Source: Gemmatimonadota bacterium (lineage in GTDB: Bacteria > Gemmatimonadota > Gemmatimonadetes > Longimicrobiales > Gaopeijiaceae). From it: a stretch of DNA of 64,000 bases. Position numbers and translations under genes: made by a program. Below are positions 19,089-26,540 of this stretch, one piece after another (the stretch's first letter is position 1; the number at the start of each line of letters is the position of its first letter). The notes beneath the pieces were generated by a model. It saw nothing but the letters and a program-made list of their open reading frames with translations. It had not been told where the DNA came from and did no database searches. The stretch lies in the NCBI GenBank assembly GCA_026706635.1, contig JAPOYJ010000070.1, forward strand, positions 1 to 64,000, in the 5' to 3' direction.

Positions 19089-19151
19089 CTACCTGCCGAA
19101 GCGGCGGTCGCTTGCCCTTGCCGGGTTGGGCTGGGTACTCGGACTAGACAA
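19089..19151 (-). CDS. Possible 20-aa microprotein with a perfect Shine-Dalgarno
   Basis: TTG start, then 19 more codons ending at TAG: an Arg-rich C-terminus (ARASDRRFGR) with no homology I recognise. The reason to list it is the ribosome site: AGGAGGTGATC, complementary to the 16S 3' end over 11 bases, 7 bp before the TTG. It sits 87 bp downstream of the minus-strand gene at 19239-19739 and before a strong stem-loop. An overlapping GTG in another frame would give 36 codons. It may be a regulatory leader or chance. Confidence 0.3.
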   Translation of the reverse strand: MSSPSTQPNPARASDRRFGR

Positions 19152-19238
19152 TTGATCACCTCCTATTGTTCGGGTTCGACTCTGGGCGGGACATTGCATC
19201 CTGCTGCTCGACAATCTACCCCGGGCGGGGGCGGTAGC

Positions 19239-19739
19239 TCAAGGGGGATCCTTCTCGTCGCCTCCTCTGGAGGTGGCACGTGCCAGCAGTCCCGCCCCCC
19301 TGCGCAGCATCCGCACCTTGGCCGCCAGGTCGAGCACCGCGTCCTCGGCCTCGGACTGGGCCACGTCGAGGAGAGCCGAGATCTCCGCGACGCGCCGGCG
19401 GGACTCGACCGACAGCCTGCCGAGCTCGCCGGCCACCTCGCCCACCGTCCGGTTGAGGCGCTCCACCTCCGTGCTGATCACATCGGTGACCCGCTTCAGG
19501 TTGCCGACTGTACCGGTGGCGTGCTCGAGGAGCGGCCCGGTCTGTTCGGTGACGGAGTCGAGTGCCGCGAGCATCCTGCGCACGTCTCGCCGCATCTCGG
19601 CGAGCGCCACTACGAGGGCCGTTAGGATCCCCAGAAGCGCCACCACGGCCACGATCACGGACCACTGGGTTGCGACCGCGAGCCCGTCGTGCGCCAGCTG
19701 CACGACGGACGTGTCCTGCGCGAGTGGAGTTGAGAGCAT
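19239..19739 (-). CDS. Membrane-anchored coiled-coil protein (DUF948-like)
   Basis: 166 aa. One hydrophobic helix lies at about residues 25-50 (SVIVAVVALLGILTALVVAL), followed by a long heptad-rich region of alternating hydrophobic and charged residues through about residue 145. This plan matches small DUF948-like proteins. ATG 19739 has a GGAGG site 5 bp upstream. It probably sits in the inner membrane with the coiled coil in the cytosol. There is no enzymatic motif. It is divergent from murA, whose start is 94 bp away. Confidence 0.65.
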   Translation of the reverse strand: MLSTPLAQDTSVVQLAHDGLAVATQWSVIVAVVALLGILTALVVALAEMRRDVRRMLAALDSVTEQTGPLLEHATGTVGNLKRVTDVISTEVERLNRTVGEVAGELGRLSVESRRRVAEISALLDVAQSEAEDAVLDLAAKVRMLRRGAGLLARATSRGGDEKDPP

Positions 19740-19832
19740 GGCGGCCTCCAGCGGGTGGTGACGGGGAGACGAATATGGGGCGGTCGGCCCGCGCTATCCA
19801 GAGACAGTTGTGGCGTGGTATCTTCCCCCGCG

Positions 19833-21110
19833 ATGTCCTCCTTCATCGTAACGGGCGGTCGCGAGCTCCGCGGCAGCATCCGTCCCGCCGGGAACAAGAA
19901 CGCGGCGCTGCCCGTGCTGGCCGCCGCCCTCATGTCGGCCGAGCCGGTCACGGTGCGCAACGTGCCGCGCATACGGGACGTGAACACCCTCCTTGAGATC
20001 GTCGAGTCGCTCGGGGCCAGGGTGGAGTGGATCGGCCCGAACGATGTGGTCGTTGACGCCGGGCACCTGGAGCCCCGGGATCTGGATGCGCCTCTGGCGG
20101 GAAGCATTCGCGCCTCGATCCTCCTCGCCGGACCGCTCCTCTCCCGATTCGGCACCCTCTCGCTGCCACCTCCCGGAGGCGACGTCATCGGACGCCGCCG
20201 CCTCGACACGCACGTGCTGGCATTCCGCGCCCTAGGAGCGGAGGTGGAGACCTCGGCAGGGCTGGAGCTCCGGGCAAGGAGGCTGGTCGGTGCCGACGTG
20301 TTCCTCGACGAGCCGTCGGTCACCGCCACCGAGAACGCGGTGATGGCAGCATCGATGGCCCGCGGCACGACCGTCATCAGGAACGCCGCCGCCGAGCCGC
20401 ACGTCCAGGATCTGTGCCGCCTCCTCACGGAGATGGGCGCACGGGTGGATGGCATCGGAACCTCGCAACTGACGATCGAGGGTGCGGACACCTTGGGCGG
20501 GGCCGACTTCGAGATCGGCGCAGACCACATCGAGACGGGTTCTCTGATCGGGCTGGCGGCTGTGACGGGGAGCCAGCTCGTCATCGAGGACGCGCCCGTC
20601 GAGCACCTGGACTCGATACTCATCGGCTTTCGCCGCCTGGGCGTCGCATGCCGCGTCGAGGGCGCAAACCTCCATGTGGACGCGCGCGAGCGCCCGGTGA
20701 TTCAGGCGGATGCCTTCGGCCATATCCCGAAGGTCGACGACGGACCTTGGCCAGCCTTTCCCGCCGATCTCACCTCGATCGCGGTTGTTGCCGCCACCTG
20801 CGCCGTGGGGACGATACTCGTGCACGAAAAGATGTTCGAGTCGCGGATGTTCTTCACCGACAAGCTGGTCGCGATGGGTGCCAGGATCATCCTCTGCGAC
20901 CCTCACCGGGTGGTCGTCGTCGGCCCCTCGCGCCTAAGGGGGGGCAGGATGGAGAGTCCCGACATTCGCGCCGGAATGGCGATGCTGATCGCGGCGCTCG
21001 GCGCCACTGGGGAGAGCTTGATCGGCAACGCCGACCAGATAGGGCGCGGATACGAACGAATCGACGAACGTCTGGCCGCCCTCGGCGCCGAGGTCGAGCG
21101 CCGACCCTAG
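19833..21110 (+). CDS. murA: UDP-GlcNAc enolpyruvyl transferase MurA, Asp variant
   Basis: First committed enzyme of peptidoglycan synthesis, 425 aa, starting at ATG 19833. Lys22 (GNKNAALP), the catalytic Asp in FPADLTS and the Arg in DIRAGMAM are present. The loop residue that is Cys115 in E. coli is Asp117 here (LPPPGGDVIGRR). Mycobacterial and chlamydial MurA carry the same change and are insensitive to fosfomycin, so natural resistance is expected here. The stop codon is the TAG of a repeat left end (TAGCAGCCCGTGG). Confidence 0.95.
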   Translation: MSSFIVTGGRELRGSIRPAGNKNAALPVLAAALMSAEPVTVRNVPRIRDVNTLLEIVESLGARVEWIGPNDVVVDAGHLEPRDLDAPLAGSIRASILLAGPLLSRFGTLSLPPPGGDVIGRRRLDTHVLAFRALGAEVETSAGLELRARRLVGADVFLDEPSVTATENAVMAASMARGTTVIRNAAAEPHVQDLCRLLTEMGARVDGIGTSQLTIEGADTLGGADFEIGADHIETGSLIGLAAVTGSQLVIEDAPVEHLDSILIGFRRLGVACRVEGANLHVDARERPVIQADAFGHIPKVDDGPWPAFPADLTSIAVVAATCAVGTILVHEKMFESRMFFTDKLVAMGARIILCDPHRVVVVGPSRLRGGRMESPDIRAGMAMLIAALGATGESLIGNADQIGRGYERIDERLAALGAEVERRP

Positions 21111-21125
21111 CAGCCCGTGGAAGAA
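21107..21125 (+). repeat. Repeat left-end fragment R6 at the murA stop
   Basis: CTAGCAGCCCGTGGA begins at the murA stop codon itself, then the similarity ends. It adjoins a decayed transposase fragment. Confidence 0.5.
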
Positions 21126-21240
21126 ACCCTCAACGCCCTTCGGGGCCACCTGGCCGAGTACGGCGTGGTTGCTCCGCAGGGCAGAGCCCGGATCAGGGAC
21201 TTGGCCGGAGTGCTGGAGTACGGGGACTGCGCCGCATCTA
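21117..21240 (+). pseudogene. Remnant of an IS110-family transposase
   Basis: About 35 codons read LNALRGHLAEYGVVAPQGRA and on to a short charged stretch. This resembles the conserved helix of IS110/IS1111 transposases (usually ..RGHLAEFGIVAxxG..). No other part of a transposase, and no element ends, can be seen. It therefore looks like the relic of an insertion between murA and the LexA-like gene. Confidence 0.6.
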
Positions 21241-21403
21241 GAGGCCGGACATACGACAGTACCTGGCCAGACTGCCACCAACCCGCTTCCCGAGTCACGC
21301 TTGCCCACCCGGGGGCGTCCACATACGGACTGCTAGCAGTATCCGTGTCAACCGAACCTCGATCTGCCTCCGCCTCCGCCCGCTGACCCGTTGCCGACCG
21401 GAG

Positions 21404-21451
21404 TGCGCAGGTGCTTGCTGCGGTTGGGCGTGGCAGTCCGATACCTGCGCA
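21404..21451. repeat. Inverted repeat in the 21.24-21.63 kb gap
   Basis: TGCGCAGGT (21404-21412) and ACCTGCGCA (21443-21451) are exact 9-bp inverted arms with a 30-bp centre. The rest of the gap has a short body fragment of the dispersed repeat (GAGCGCTTCGCCGCTCTCGG, about 21509-21528) and no gene I can support. The arms could be an operator for the adjacent repressor gene. Confidence 0.4.
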
Positions 21452-21628
21452 GCGGGTTGCGGAGCTGCTGCCGACTAGCCCGTGGGCCCTTCTTCGCGCC
21501 ACGCCAGCGGAGCGCTTCGCCGCTCTCGGTGCCAACGCTCCCGACAGGATGTTGCCCCGAGGCGATCAAGCGTCTATCGTGACTGGCCATCGCACCTCGC
21601 GACCCCAACCACCCGCAACCATTTCGGA

Positions 21629-22339
21629 ATGCAGAGCGGCTCCAGGTCAGCAGCGATCCCCCCCCATGACCCCGCGCCTGTCGCCGCCAGGTTGGCGCTC
21701 ACGGCGCTGGAGCAGGAGGTCCTCGACTTCATGGTCGACTACCTCCTCGCAAACTCCTACCAGCCGTCGATCCGGGAGATTGGCCAGTACTTCGAGATCA
21801 AGAGCACCAAGACCGTTTCCGAGCTGCTCCATTCGCTTGCCGCCAAGGGTGTCATCGAGCGAAACCCGTCCCGCTCGCGCGCCGTGCGGTTCGTCGGCCT
21901 CGACCTCGGGGCGAATACCGTCTCGCTGCCTTGCTTCGGCACCCTGAAGGAGGCGCTAGCCAGCCACTTTCGGGGAGAGGGACAGGGTAGGGTTGCAATC
22001 GACCGAGGGCTGGCTGGCGGGAGCACGGGTTTTGTGGTGCGCGCTGTGGGAAGTCGACTGGCGGCGATGGGGGTCGAGGATGGCGACCTGCTGCTTGTGC
22101 GCCCGGTGCGGATCGAGGAGCTAGACGATGGCGATGTGGTCGTGGCTGTCCTTGGGCGCGACATCGATTTCCGGCGGATTGCCGGCGGTGGCGGGAGCGT
22201 AAGGTTGCGGGCCCTCTGGGGAGAGCACGAGGGCGGGGCGCCGCTCGGGCCGGGCAGTCCGGTGGTCGTCGGGCGCGTCTCGGCGCTCTACCGCGATCTC
22301 TCCGCTTCGCCCGTGGCGGCGCCTGCGGTAGCGCATTAG
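21629..22339 (+). CDS. LexA-like repressor lacking the self-cleavage machinery
   Basis: A LexA homologue of 236 aa. Residues about 24-90 are the winged-helix DNA-binding domain (LTALEQEVLDF, PSIREIGQYFEIKS, LAAKGVIERN). The S24 fold follows, with FVVRAVGSRLAAMGVEDGD aligning without gaps to E. coli FLLRVSGMSMKDIGIMDGD. The catalytic Ser is Arg143 here (a Ser sits one place earlier) and the catalytic Lys is Arg182 (DFRRI for TVKRL). The Ala-Gly cleavage site is replaced by Lys-Glu-Ala. It should bind DNA but not cleave itself. ATG 21629 is chosen; a TTG at 21692 would give the typical short LexA N-terminus. Confidence 0.8.
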   Translation: MQSGSRSAAIPPHDPAPVAARLALTALEQEVLDFMVDYLLANSYQPSIREIGQYFEIKSTKTVSELLHSLAAKGVIERNPSRSRAVRFVGLDLGANTVSLPCFGTLKEALASHFRGEGQGRVAIDRGLAGGSTGFVVRAVGSRLAAMGVEDGDLLLVRPVRIEELDDGDVVVAVLGRDIDFRRIAGGGGSVRLRALWGEHEGGAPLGPGSPVVVGRVSALYRDLSASPVAAPAVAH

Positions 22340-22376
22340 CGTCTCCGTTCGATCGCGAGGCGGCGATCGCGCGTGG

Positions 22377-22805
22377 ATGGCCCGCGCCCTGGAGGTCGCC
22401 GGCGCTGCGGAGCTAAGGGGCGAGGTGCCGGTGGGGGCGGTGGTCGTCCGGGGCAACTCGATTGTCGCAGAGGCGCACAACCGGATCGTCGCAGCGGGCG
22501 ACCCGACGGCGCACGCCGAGCTCATGGCCATCAGGGAGGCCGCCCTTGCGGTTGGCGATCGCCGCCTCGGCGGCTGTACCCTGTACGTGACGCTCGAGCC
22601 CTGCGCCCAGTGCGCCGGGGCGATCGTGCTGGCACGGCTGGGCCGAGTCGTCTACGGGGCTCCCGATCCCAAGTCGGGCATGGCGGGCAGCCTGGAGAAC
22701 CTGGTGGCCGACCCCCGCCTCAACCACCGGGCGCAGCTGGCGGGTGGTGTCCTCGCCGAAGAGTCCGCCGCGCTGCTCCGGCGCTTCTTCCGCGCTAGGC
22801 GCTAG
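22377..22805 (+). CDS. tadA: tRNA-specific adenosine deaminase
   Basis: Zn-dependent deaminase making inosine at position 34 of tRNA-Arg, 142 aa. The zinc and proton-shuttle motif HAELMAI and the PCAQCAGAI motif are intact. EVPVGAVVV and ADPRLNHRAQLAGGVL also match the family. It is encoded 37 bp after the LexA-like gene. Its TAG stop is the start of a repeat left end (TAGCAGCCCGTGGACAA). Confidence 0.93.
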   Translation: MARALEVAGAAELRGEVPVGAVVVRGNSIVAEAHNRIVAAGDPTAHAELMAIREAALAVGDRRLGGCTLYVTLEPCAQCAGAIVLARLGRVVYGAPDPKSGMAGSLENLVADPRLNHRAQLAGGVLAEESAALLRRFFRARR

Positions 22806-22839
22806 CAGCCCGTGGACAACGGAGTGCTAGCGGCTGCTA
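22803..22839. terminator. Hairpin between convergent tadA and nhaC
   Basis: TAGCAGCC (22803-22810) and GGCTGCTA (22832-22839) are perfect 8-bp arms, formed by a repeat left end (R7) and a partial right end. It overlaps both stop codons, so it may serve as a two-way terminator. Confidence 0.45.
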
Positions 22840-24810
22840 ACCCGCCGCCTCCCGTTCGACAATCTCGGCCACCGGCTTCCCGAAGAGTCTGAGGAAGAGG
22901 AAGAGCACCCCCACTCCCCCCAGGAGCGCGACCCAGTTGGGGAGACCGAGCGACGTTCCCACACTCCCCAGCAGCAATCCCACCGCACCGACCAGGAGGG
23001 CATAGGGAAGCTGGGTGCGCACATGCTCGATGTGGTCACACGCGGCGGCCGTCGACGAGAGCACCGTCGTGTCCGAGATCGGCGAGCAGTGGTCCCCCCA
23101 GATCGCGCCCGCGAGCACCGAGCTCGTCGTCGCCAGGAGGATCCCGTACTGGGACCCGTCGACGAAACCCGAACCTCCCGCGAGCGAGACGGCGAGCGGA
23201 ATGACCAGCGGGAGCATGATCGCCATCGTCGTCCACGAAGTTCCGGTCGCGAAGGCCATCGCCCCCGAGGTGACGAAGACGAGCGCGGGAAGCAGGGCAA
23301 GTGGCAGGTTGCCGTCCAGAAGCTGGGTCAGGTAGGCGGCCGTGCCGACGTCCTTGACCACGGCCCCGAGCGACCACGCAAGCGCCAGGATGATCATCGC
23401 GACCATCATCGCCTTCATTCCGCCGATCCACGCCTCGACGCACTCCCGCACGGAGAGGATCCCCTGCGCGGTCGACAGGACCACGGCGACGGCGCACCCG
23501 GCCAGAGACCCCCAGAGCAGGGTGGAGAAGGGGTCGGCCGCGCCGAAGATGTCGCGTAGCGATGCGTCGGTGCCCACGGCGCCCCTCCCCGAGGTGTAGA
23601 GTCCTCCGAGCACGACCAGGACAACGGTCAGCACCGGTACGGCCGCGTTCCACCAGTGGAGCGGCGCACCCTCCTTGGCCGTGGCAAAGCTCTTGCCCGT
23701 GTCCACGACCGGAGTGGCGCCCTCCGCCAGGAGGCCGCCGCCGGCCGCCGCCCTCGCTTCGGCTCTCGCCATCGGGCCGAAGTCGCGATTCATGACCGAT
23801 GTGAGGACTACGAAGGCGATGGCCAGGAGCGGGTAGAAGAGGTAGGGGATCGTCTGCACGAAGACGGCGTACGGGCTGAGCCCCCCCAGGAACGCCGCCT
23901 CGGCGCCAGCGCCGCCCAGAGTCTCCCCTGCGGCAACGGAGATGCCGTCGCCGATCAGCGACACCTGGTAGCCGACCCAGGTGGAGATCGGGACGATCGC
24001 TGCTACCGGCGCCGCGGTGGAGTCGATCAGGTAGGCCAGCTTCTCGCGCGAGATCTTCAGCCGGTCGGTGATCGGACGCATGGTGTTGCCGACGACGAGC
24101 GTGTTGGCGTAGTCGTCGAAGAAGATCACCAACCCCGCCATCGAGGTCGCCAGCTTGCCGCGCGCTCGGTTCCATGCGATGCGGGCGACTCGGCGAGCGG
24201 CCCCCGCGGTGCCCCCATTCCTGCTGATCAGCCCCACCATCCCGCCCAGCATCAGGCTGAAGACGATGATCTGGGTGTGGCCGCCCGTGTCGCCGACGGC
24301 GTGCACCACATAGTCGTCGACCAGCCGCCAGGTTGCGCTCAGGGGGTTGTACCCGGCCACCGCGAGCGCCCCCAGCCAGATGCCGGCCAGGAGCGCGGTG
24401 ATGACCTCCCTGAAGATCAGCGCGAGGACGATCGCCAGGAGTGGCGGGAGGAGGGAGAACCAGGCCGGGGCGAAGGGCCGGGAGAGCTCGATCTCCGGCC
24501 CCTCGCCGATCCGGACGCTGAGCGGCAGCTGGGAGCGGCTATCTACCGAGATGCCCGAGAGCTCCGTGGCCTCGCCGGGTCGCACGACTCCGGACGCGAG
24601 GCGTCTACCCGCATTGTCGCGCAGCTCCACCGGCGCGCCAGCGGGCGGGATGTCGCCGATCCCCGTCACCTGCACGGCGAAGGGGACCGACGACAGAATG
24701 ACCTTCGGGCCCTCGACCTCCTGTGCGACCATGGAGATCGGGGCGGCGCCGGGAAGCGCGGCGGCGACCATCGAAGCCAATAGCGAAGCGCGAAGCGTGT
24801 TCGTGCGCAT
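22837..24810 (-). CDS. NhaC-family Na+/H+ antiporter with exported N-terminal domain
   Basis: 657 aa. A signal peptide (MRTNTLRASLLASMVAAALP) is followed by about 100 residues predicted to lie outside the membrane. About twelve hydrophobic helices then show NhaC features: FFDDYANTLVVGNTMRP, STAAPVAAIVPISTWVGYQ and GDHCSPISDTTVLSS. The product would exchange Na+ and H+ or an organic acid across the inner membrane. The extra N-terminal domain is unusual for NhaC. ATG 24810 has a strong GGAGGGGG site 3 bp away; a longer frame to 24975 lacks one. Confidence 0.85.
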   Translation of the reverse strand: MRTNTLRASLLASMVAAALPGAAPISMVAQEVEGPKVILSSVPFAVQVTGIGDIPPAGAPVELRDNAGRRLASGVVRPGEATELSGISVDSRSQLPLSVRIGEGPEIELSRPFAPAWFSLLPPLLAIVLALIFREVITALLAGIWLGALAVAGYNPLSATWRLVDDYVVHAVGDTGGHTQIIVFSLMLGGMVGLISRNGGTAGAARRVARIAWNRARGKLATSMAGLVIFFDDYANTLVVGNTMRPITDRLKISREKLAYLIDSTAAPVAAIVPISTWVGYQVSLIGDGISVAAGETLGGAGAEAAFLGGLSPYAVFVQTIPYLFYPLLAIAFVVLTSVMNRDFGPMARAEARAAAGGGLLAEGATPVVDTGKSFATAKEGAPLHWWNAAVPVLTVVLVVLGGLYTSGRGAVGTDASLRDIFGAADPFSTLLWGSLAGCAVAVVLSTAQGILSVRECVEAWIGGMKAMMVAMIILALAWSLGAVVKDVGTAAYLTQLLDGNLPLALLPALVFVTSGAMAFATGTSWTTMAIMLPLVIPLAVSLAGGSGFVDGSQYGILLATTSSVLAGAIWGDHCSPISDTTVLSSTAAACDHIEHVRTQLPYALLVGAVGLLLGSVGTSLGLPNWVALLGGVGVLFLFLRLFGKPVAEIVEREAAG

Positions 24811-24975
24811 TTGCCCCCTCCAACGGAGTTGTGGCCGGAAGCTCCATCTGGAGCAGGCCGTGGAGTGCCACCCATAATGCTGGCAGCGCGGCGGGGGTGC
24901 AATTAGCTTTCGGTCGAACGCTGTGGGAGGCTGGCCCGCGGGCTCGCAGTCGCTCGCCATCGGATCGACGGACAA

Positions 24976-24991
24976 CGCACGAGAGGTTGCG
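24976..24991 (+). promoter_or_regulatory. Possible PyrR-binding RNA hairpin
   Basis: CGCA/TGCG arms hold the loop CGAGAGGT. GAGAGGTT matches the conserved GNGAGGYU core of PyrR-binding RNA. It lies 38 bp before the chosen pyrR ATG and contains the only purine-rich, ribosome-site-like sequence nearby. Translational repression by UMP-bound PyrR, as described in mycobacteria, is an inference. Confidence 0.35.
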
Positions 24992-25028
24992 AATCGACAA
25001 GGCTTTGGCGACCGGCCCCAAGGTGCTC

Positions 25029-25556
25029 ATGGACCCCGAGGCCGTGGGGCGGGCGATCGCCCGCATGGCCCACGAGGTCGTGGAGCGGCTCGCTGGGGCG
25101 AGGGAGGCGGTCCTAGTCGGCATTCAGCGCAGGGGCGTCGATCTGGCGGCCATGATCGGCGAGGCGATCGCGGAGGCCGAGGGCGTGCGTCTGCCGATCG
25201 GGACGCTAGACATCACCCTCTACCGCGACGACCTCATAGCGATGGGTCCGCGCCCGGTCGTCGGGGAGACCCGGCTCCCCTCGGGGGGCGTGGACGAGCG
25301 CCCGGTCGTGCTTGTCGACGACGTCCTCTACACCGGGCGGACGGTGCGCGCCGCCCTCAACGAGCTCATGGACTGGGGACGGCCGACGCGCATTCTCCTC
25401 TGCGTGCTCGTCGACCGAGGAGAGCGCGAGCTGCCGATCCAACCGGATATCGTGGGTCGCGAGGTGCCGGTGCTCGAGGGTCAGCGGGTGGACGTCCTGG
25501 TGCCCAGACTGGACGAAGAGCTCGCGGTCGCAGTCGATGCGCTGGGGCGGCCGTGA
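25029..25556 (+). CDS. pyrR: PyrR, pyrimidine regulator / uracil phosphoribosyltransferase
   Basis: 175 aa. The PRPP-binding loop is [30 protein letters not shown] and [10 protein letters not shown] are also PyrR features. It binds pyr mRNA when UMP is high and may salvage uracil. ATG 25029 is chosen from in-frame alternatives GTG 25023 and TTG 25005; none has a clear ribosome site. The stop overlaps pyrB as GTGA. Confidence 0.92.
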   Translation: MDPEAVGRAIARMAHEVVERLAGAREAVLVGIQRRGVDLAAMIGEAIAEAEGVRLPIGTLDITLYRDDLIAMGPRPVVGETRLPSGGVDERPVVLVDDVLYTGRTVRAALNELMDWGRPTRILLCVLVDRGERELPIQPDIVGREVPVLEGQRVDVLVPRLDEELAVAVDALGRP

Positions 25557-26524
25557 GCGGCGGCAAGACCGTCCTCGGCAAGGACCTGACCGGGCTCGAC
25601 GCGCTCTCGGCCGAGCAGATTCGCGCCATACTCGACACCGCCGAGCCGATGAAGCAGATCGCCCGCAGACGGGTCAAGAAGGTGCCGGTGCTCAGGGGCA
25701 AGACGATAGTGAACCTCTTCTTCGAGGCCTCCACGCGGACCCGCATATCCTTCGAGTTCGCCGAGAAGCGCCTCTCTGCCGACACTGTGAACATCGGATC
25801 GGTGGGGTCGTCGGTATCGAAGGGCGAGACGCTGGTGGACACCGCTCGCAACCTCGAGGCGATGAGCATCGACATGGTGGTCATCAGGCACTGGTCGGCG
25901 GGGGCTGCCGCCTTCCTCGCAGCCCGGATCCCGTCGAGCGTCATCAACGCGGGCGACGGCGCGCACGAGCACCCGACCCAGGCGCTTCTGGACATCCTCA
26001 CCCTGCGCGACCACTTCGGCCGCATCGACGGCCTGAAGGTGTGCATAGTCGGCGACGTGCTCCACTCGCGGGTGGCGCGGTCGAACATCCACGGCCTGAC
26101 CAAGCTGGGTGCCGAAGTCGCGGTCTGCGGGCCGCGCACCCTTCTGCCGGCCGGAATCGAGGAGCTCGGGGCGCGCGTCGTAAACGGCGTCGAGGAGGCG
26201 ATCGAGTGGGCGGACGCCCTGAATGTGCTGCGCCTCCAGCTCGAGCGCATGCAGGACGGCTATGTGCCCTCGCTTCGGGAGTACAATCGCGTCTTCGGGG
26301 TGACGTCCGCGCGTCTGCAGCGTGCCGACAGGGAGCTTCTGATCATGCATCCGGGCCCCCTGAACCGAGGCGTTGAGATCGACTCGGACGTCGCCGACGG
26401 CCCCCATTCGGTGATCCTCCGCCAGGTCACCAACGGTGTGGCGGTCCGCATGGCGGTCCTCTACCTCCTCGCTGGCGGAGAGGCGCTCCTTGCCGAGGTG
26501 GCCGGGGAGTGGAGGCAGGAGTGA
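25553..26524 (+). CDS. pyrB: Aspartate carbamoyltransferase catalytic subunit
   Basis: Makes carbamoyl aspartate in UMP synthesis. The protein is 323 aa from the overlapping GTG 25553. The carbamoyl-phosphate motif [21 protein letters not shown] and the aspartate-loop [11 protein letters not shown] are all intact. The downstream partner is a dihydroorotase homologue that looks inactive (next entry). In Pseudomonas and relatives an inactive dihydroorotase is a structural partner of this enzyme, so a PyrB-pseudo-PyrC complex is plausible. Confidence 0.96.
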   Translation: MSGGKTVLGKDLTGLDALSAEQIRAILDTAEPMKQIARRRVKKVPVLRGKTIVNLFFEASTRTRISFEFAEKRLSADTVNIGSVGSSVSKGETLVDTARNLEAMSIDMVVIRHWSAGAAAFLAARIPSSVINAGDGAHEHPTQALLDILTLRDHFGRIDGLKVCIVGDVLHSRVARSNIHGLTKLGAEVAVCGPRTLLPAGIEELGARVVNGVEEAIEWADALNVLRLQLERMQDGYVPSLREYNRVFGVTSARLQRADRELLIMHPGPLNRGVEIDSDVADGPHSVILRQVTNGVAVRMAVLYLLAGGEALLAEVAGEWRQE

Positions 26525-26540
26525 GGCTCTGGAGGATCAG

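Noticed and set aside
19154-19164. A fragment of the 16S rRNA 3' end (GATCACCTCCT)
   Set aside because: Similarity stops at 11 bases and the opposite strand explains it as a ribosome-binding site.
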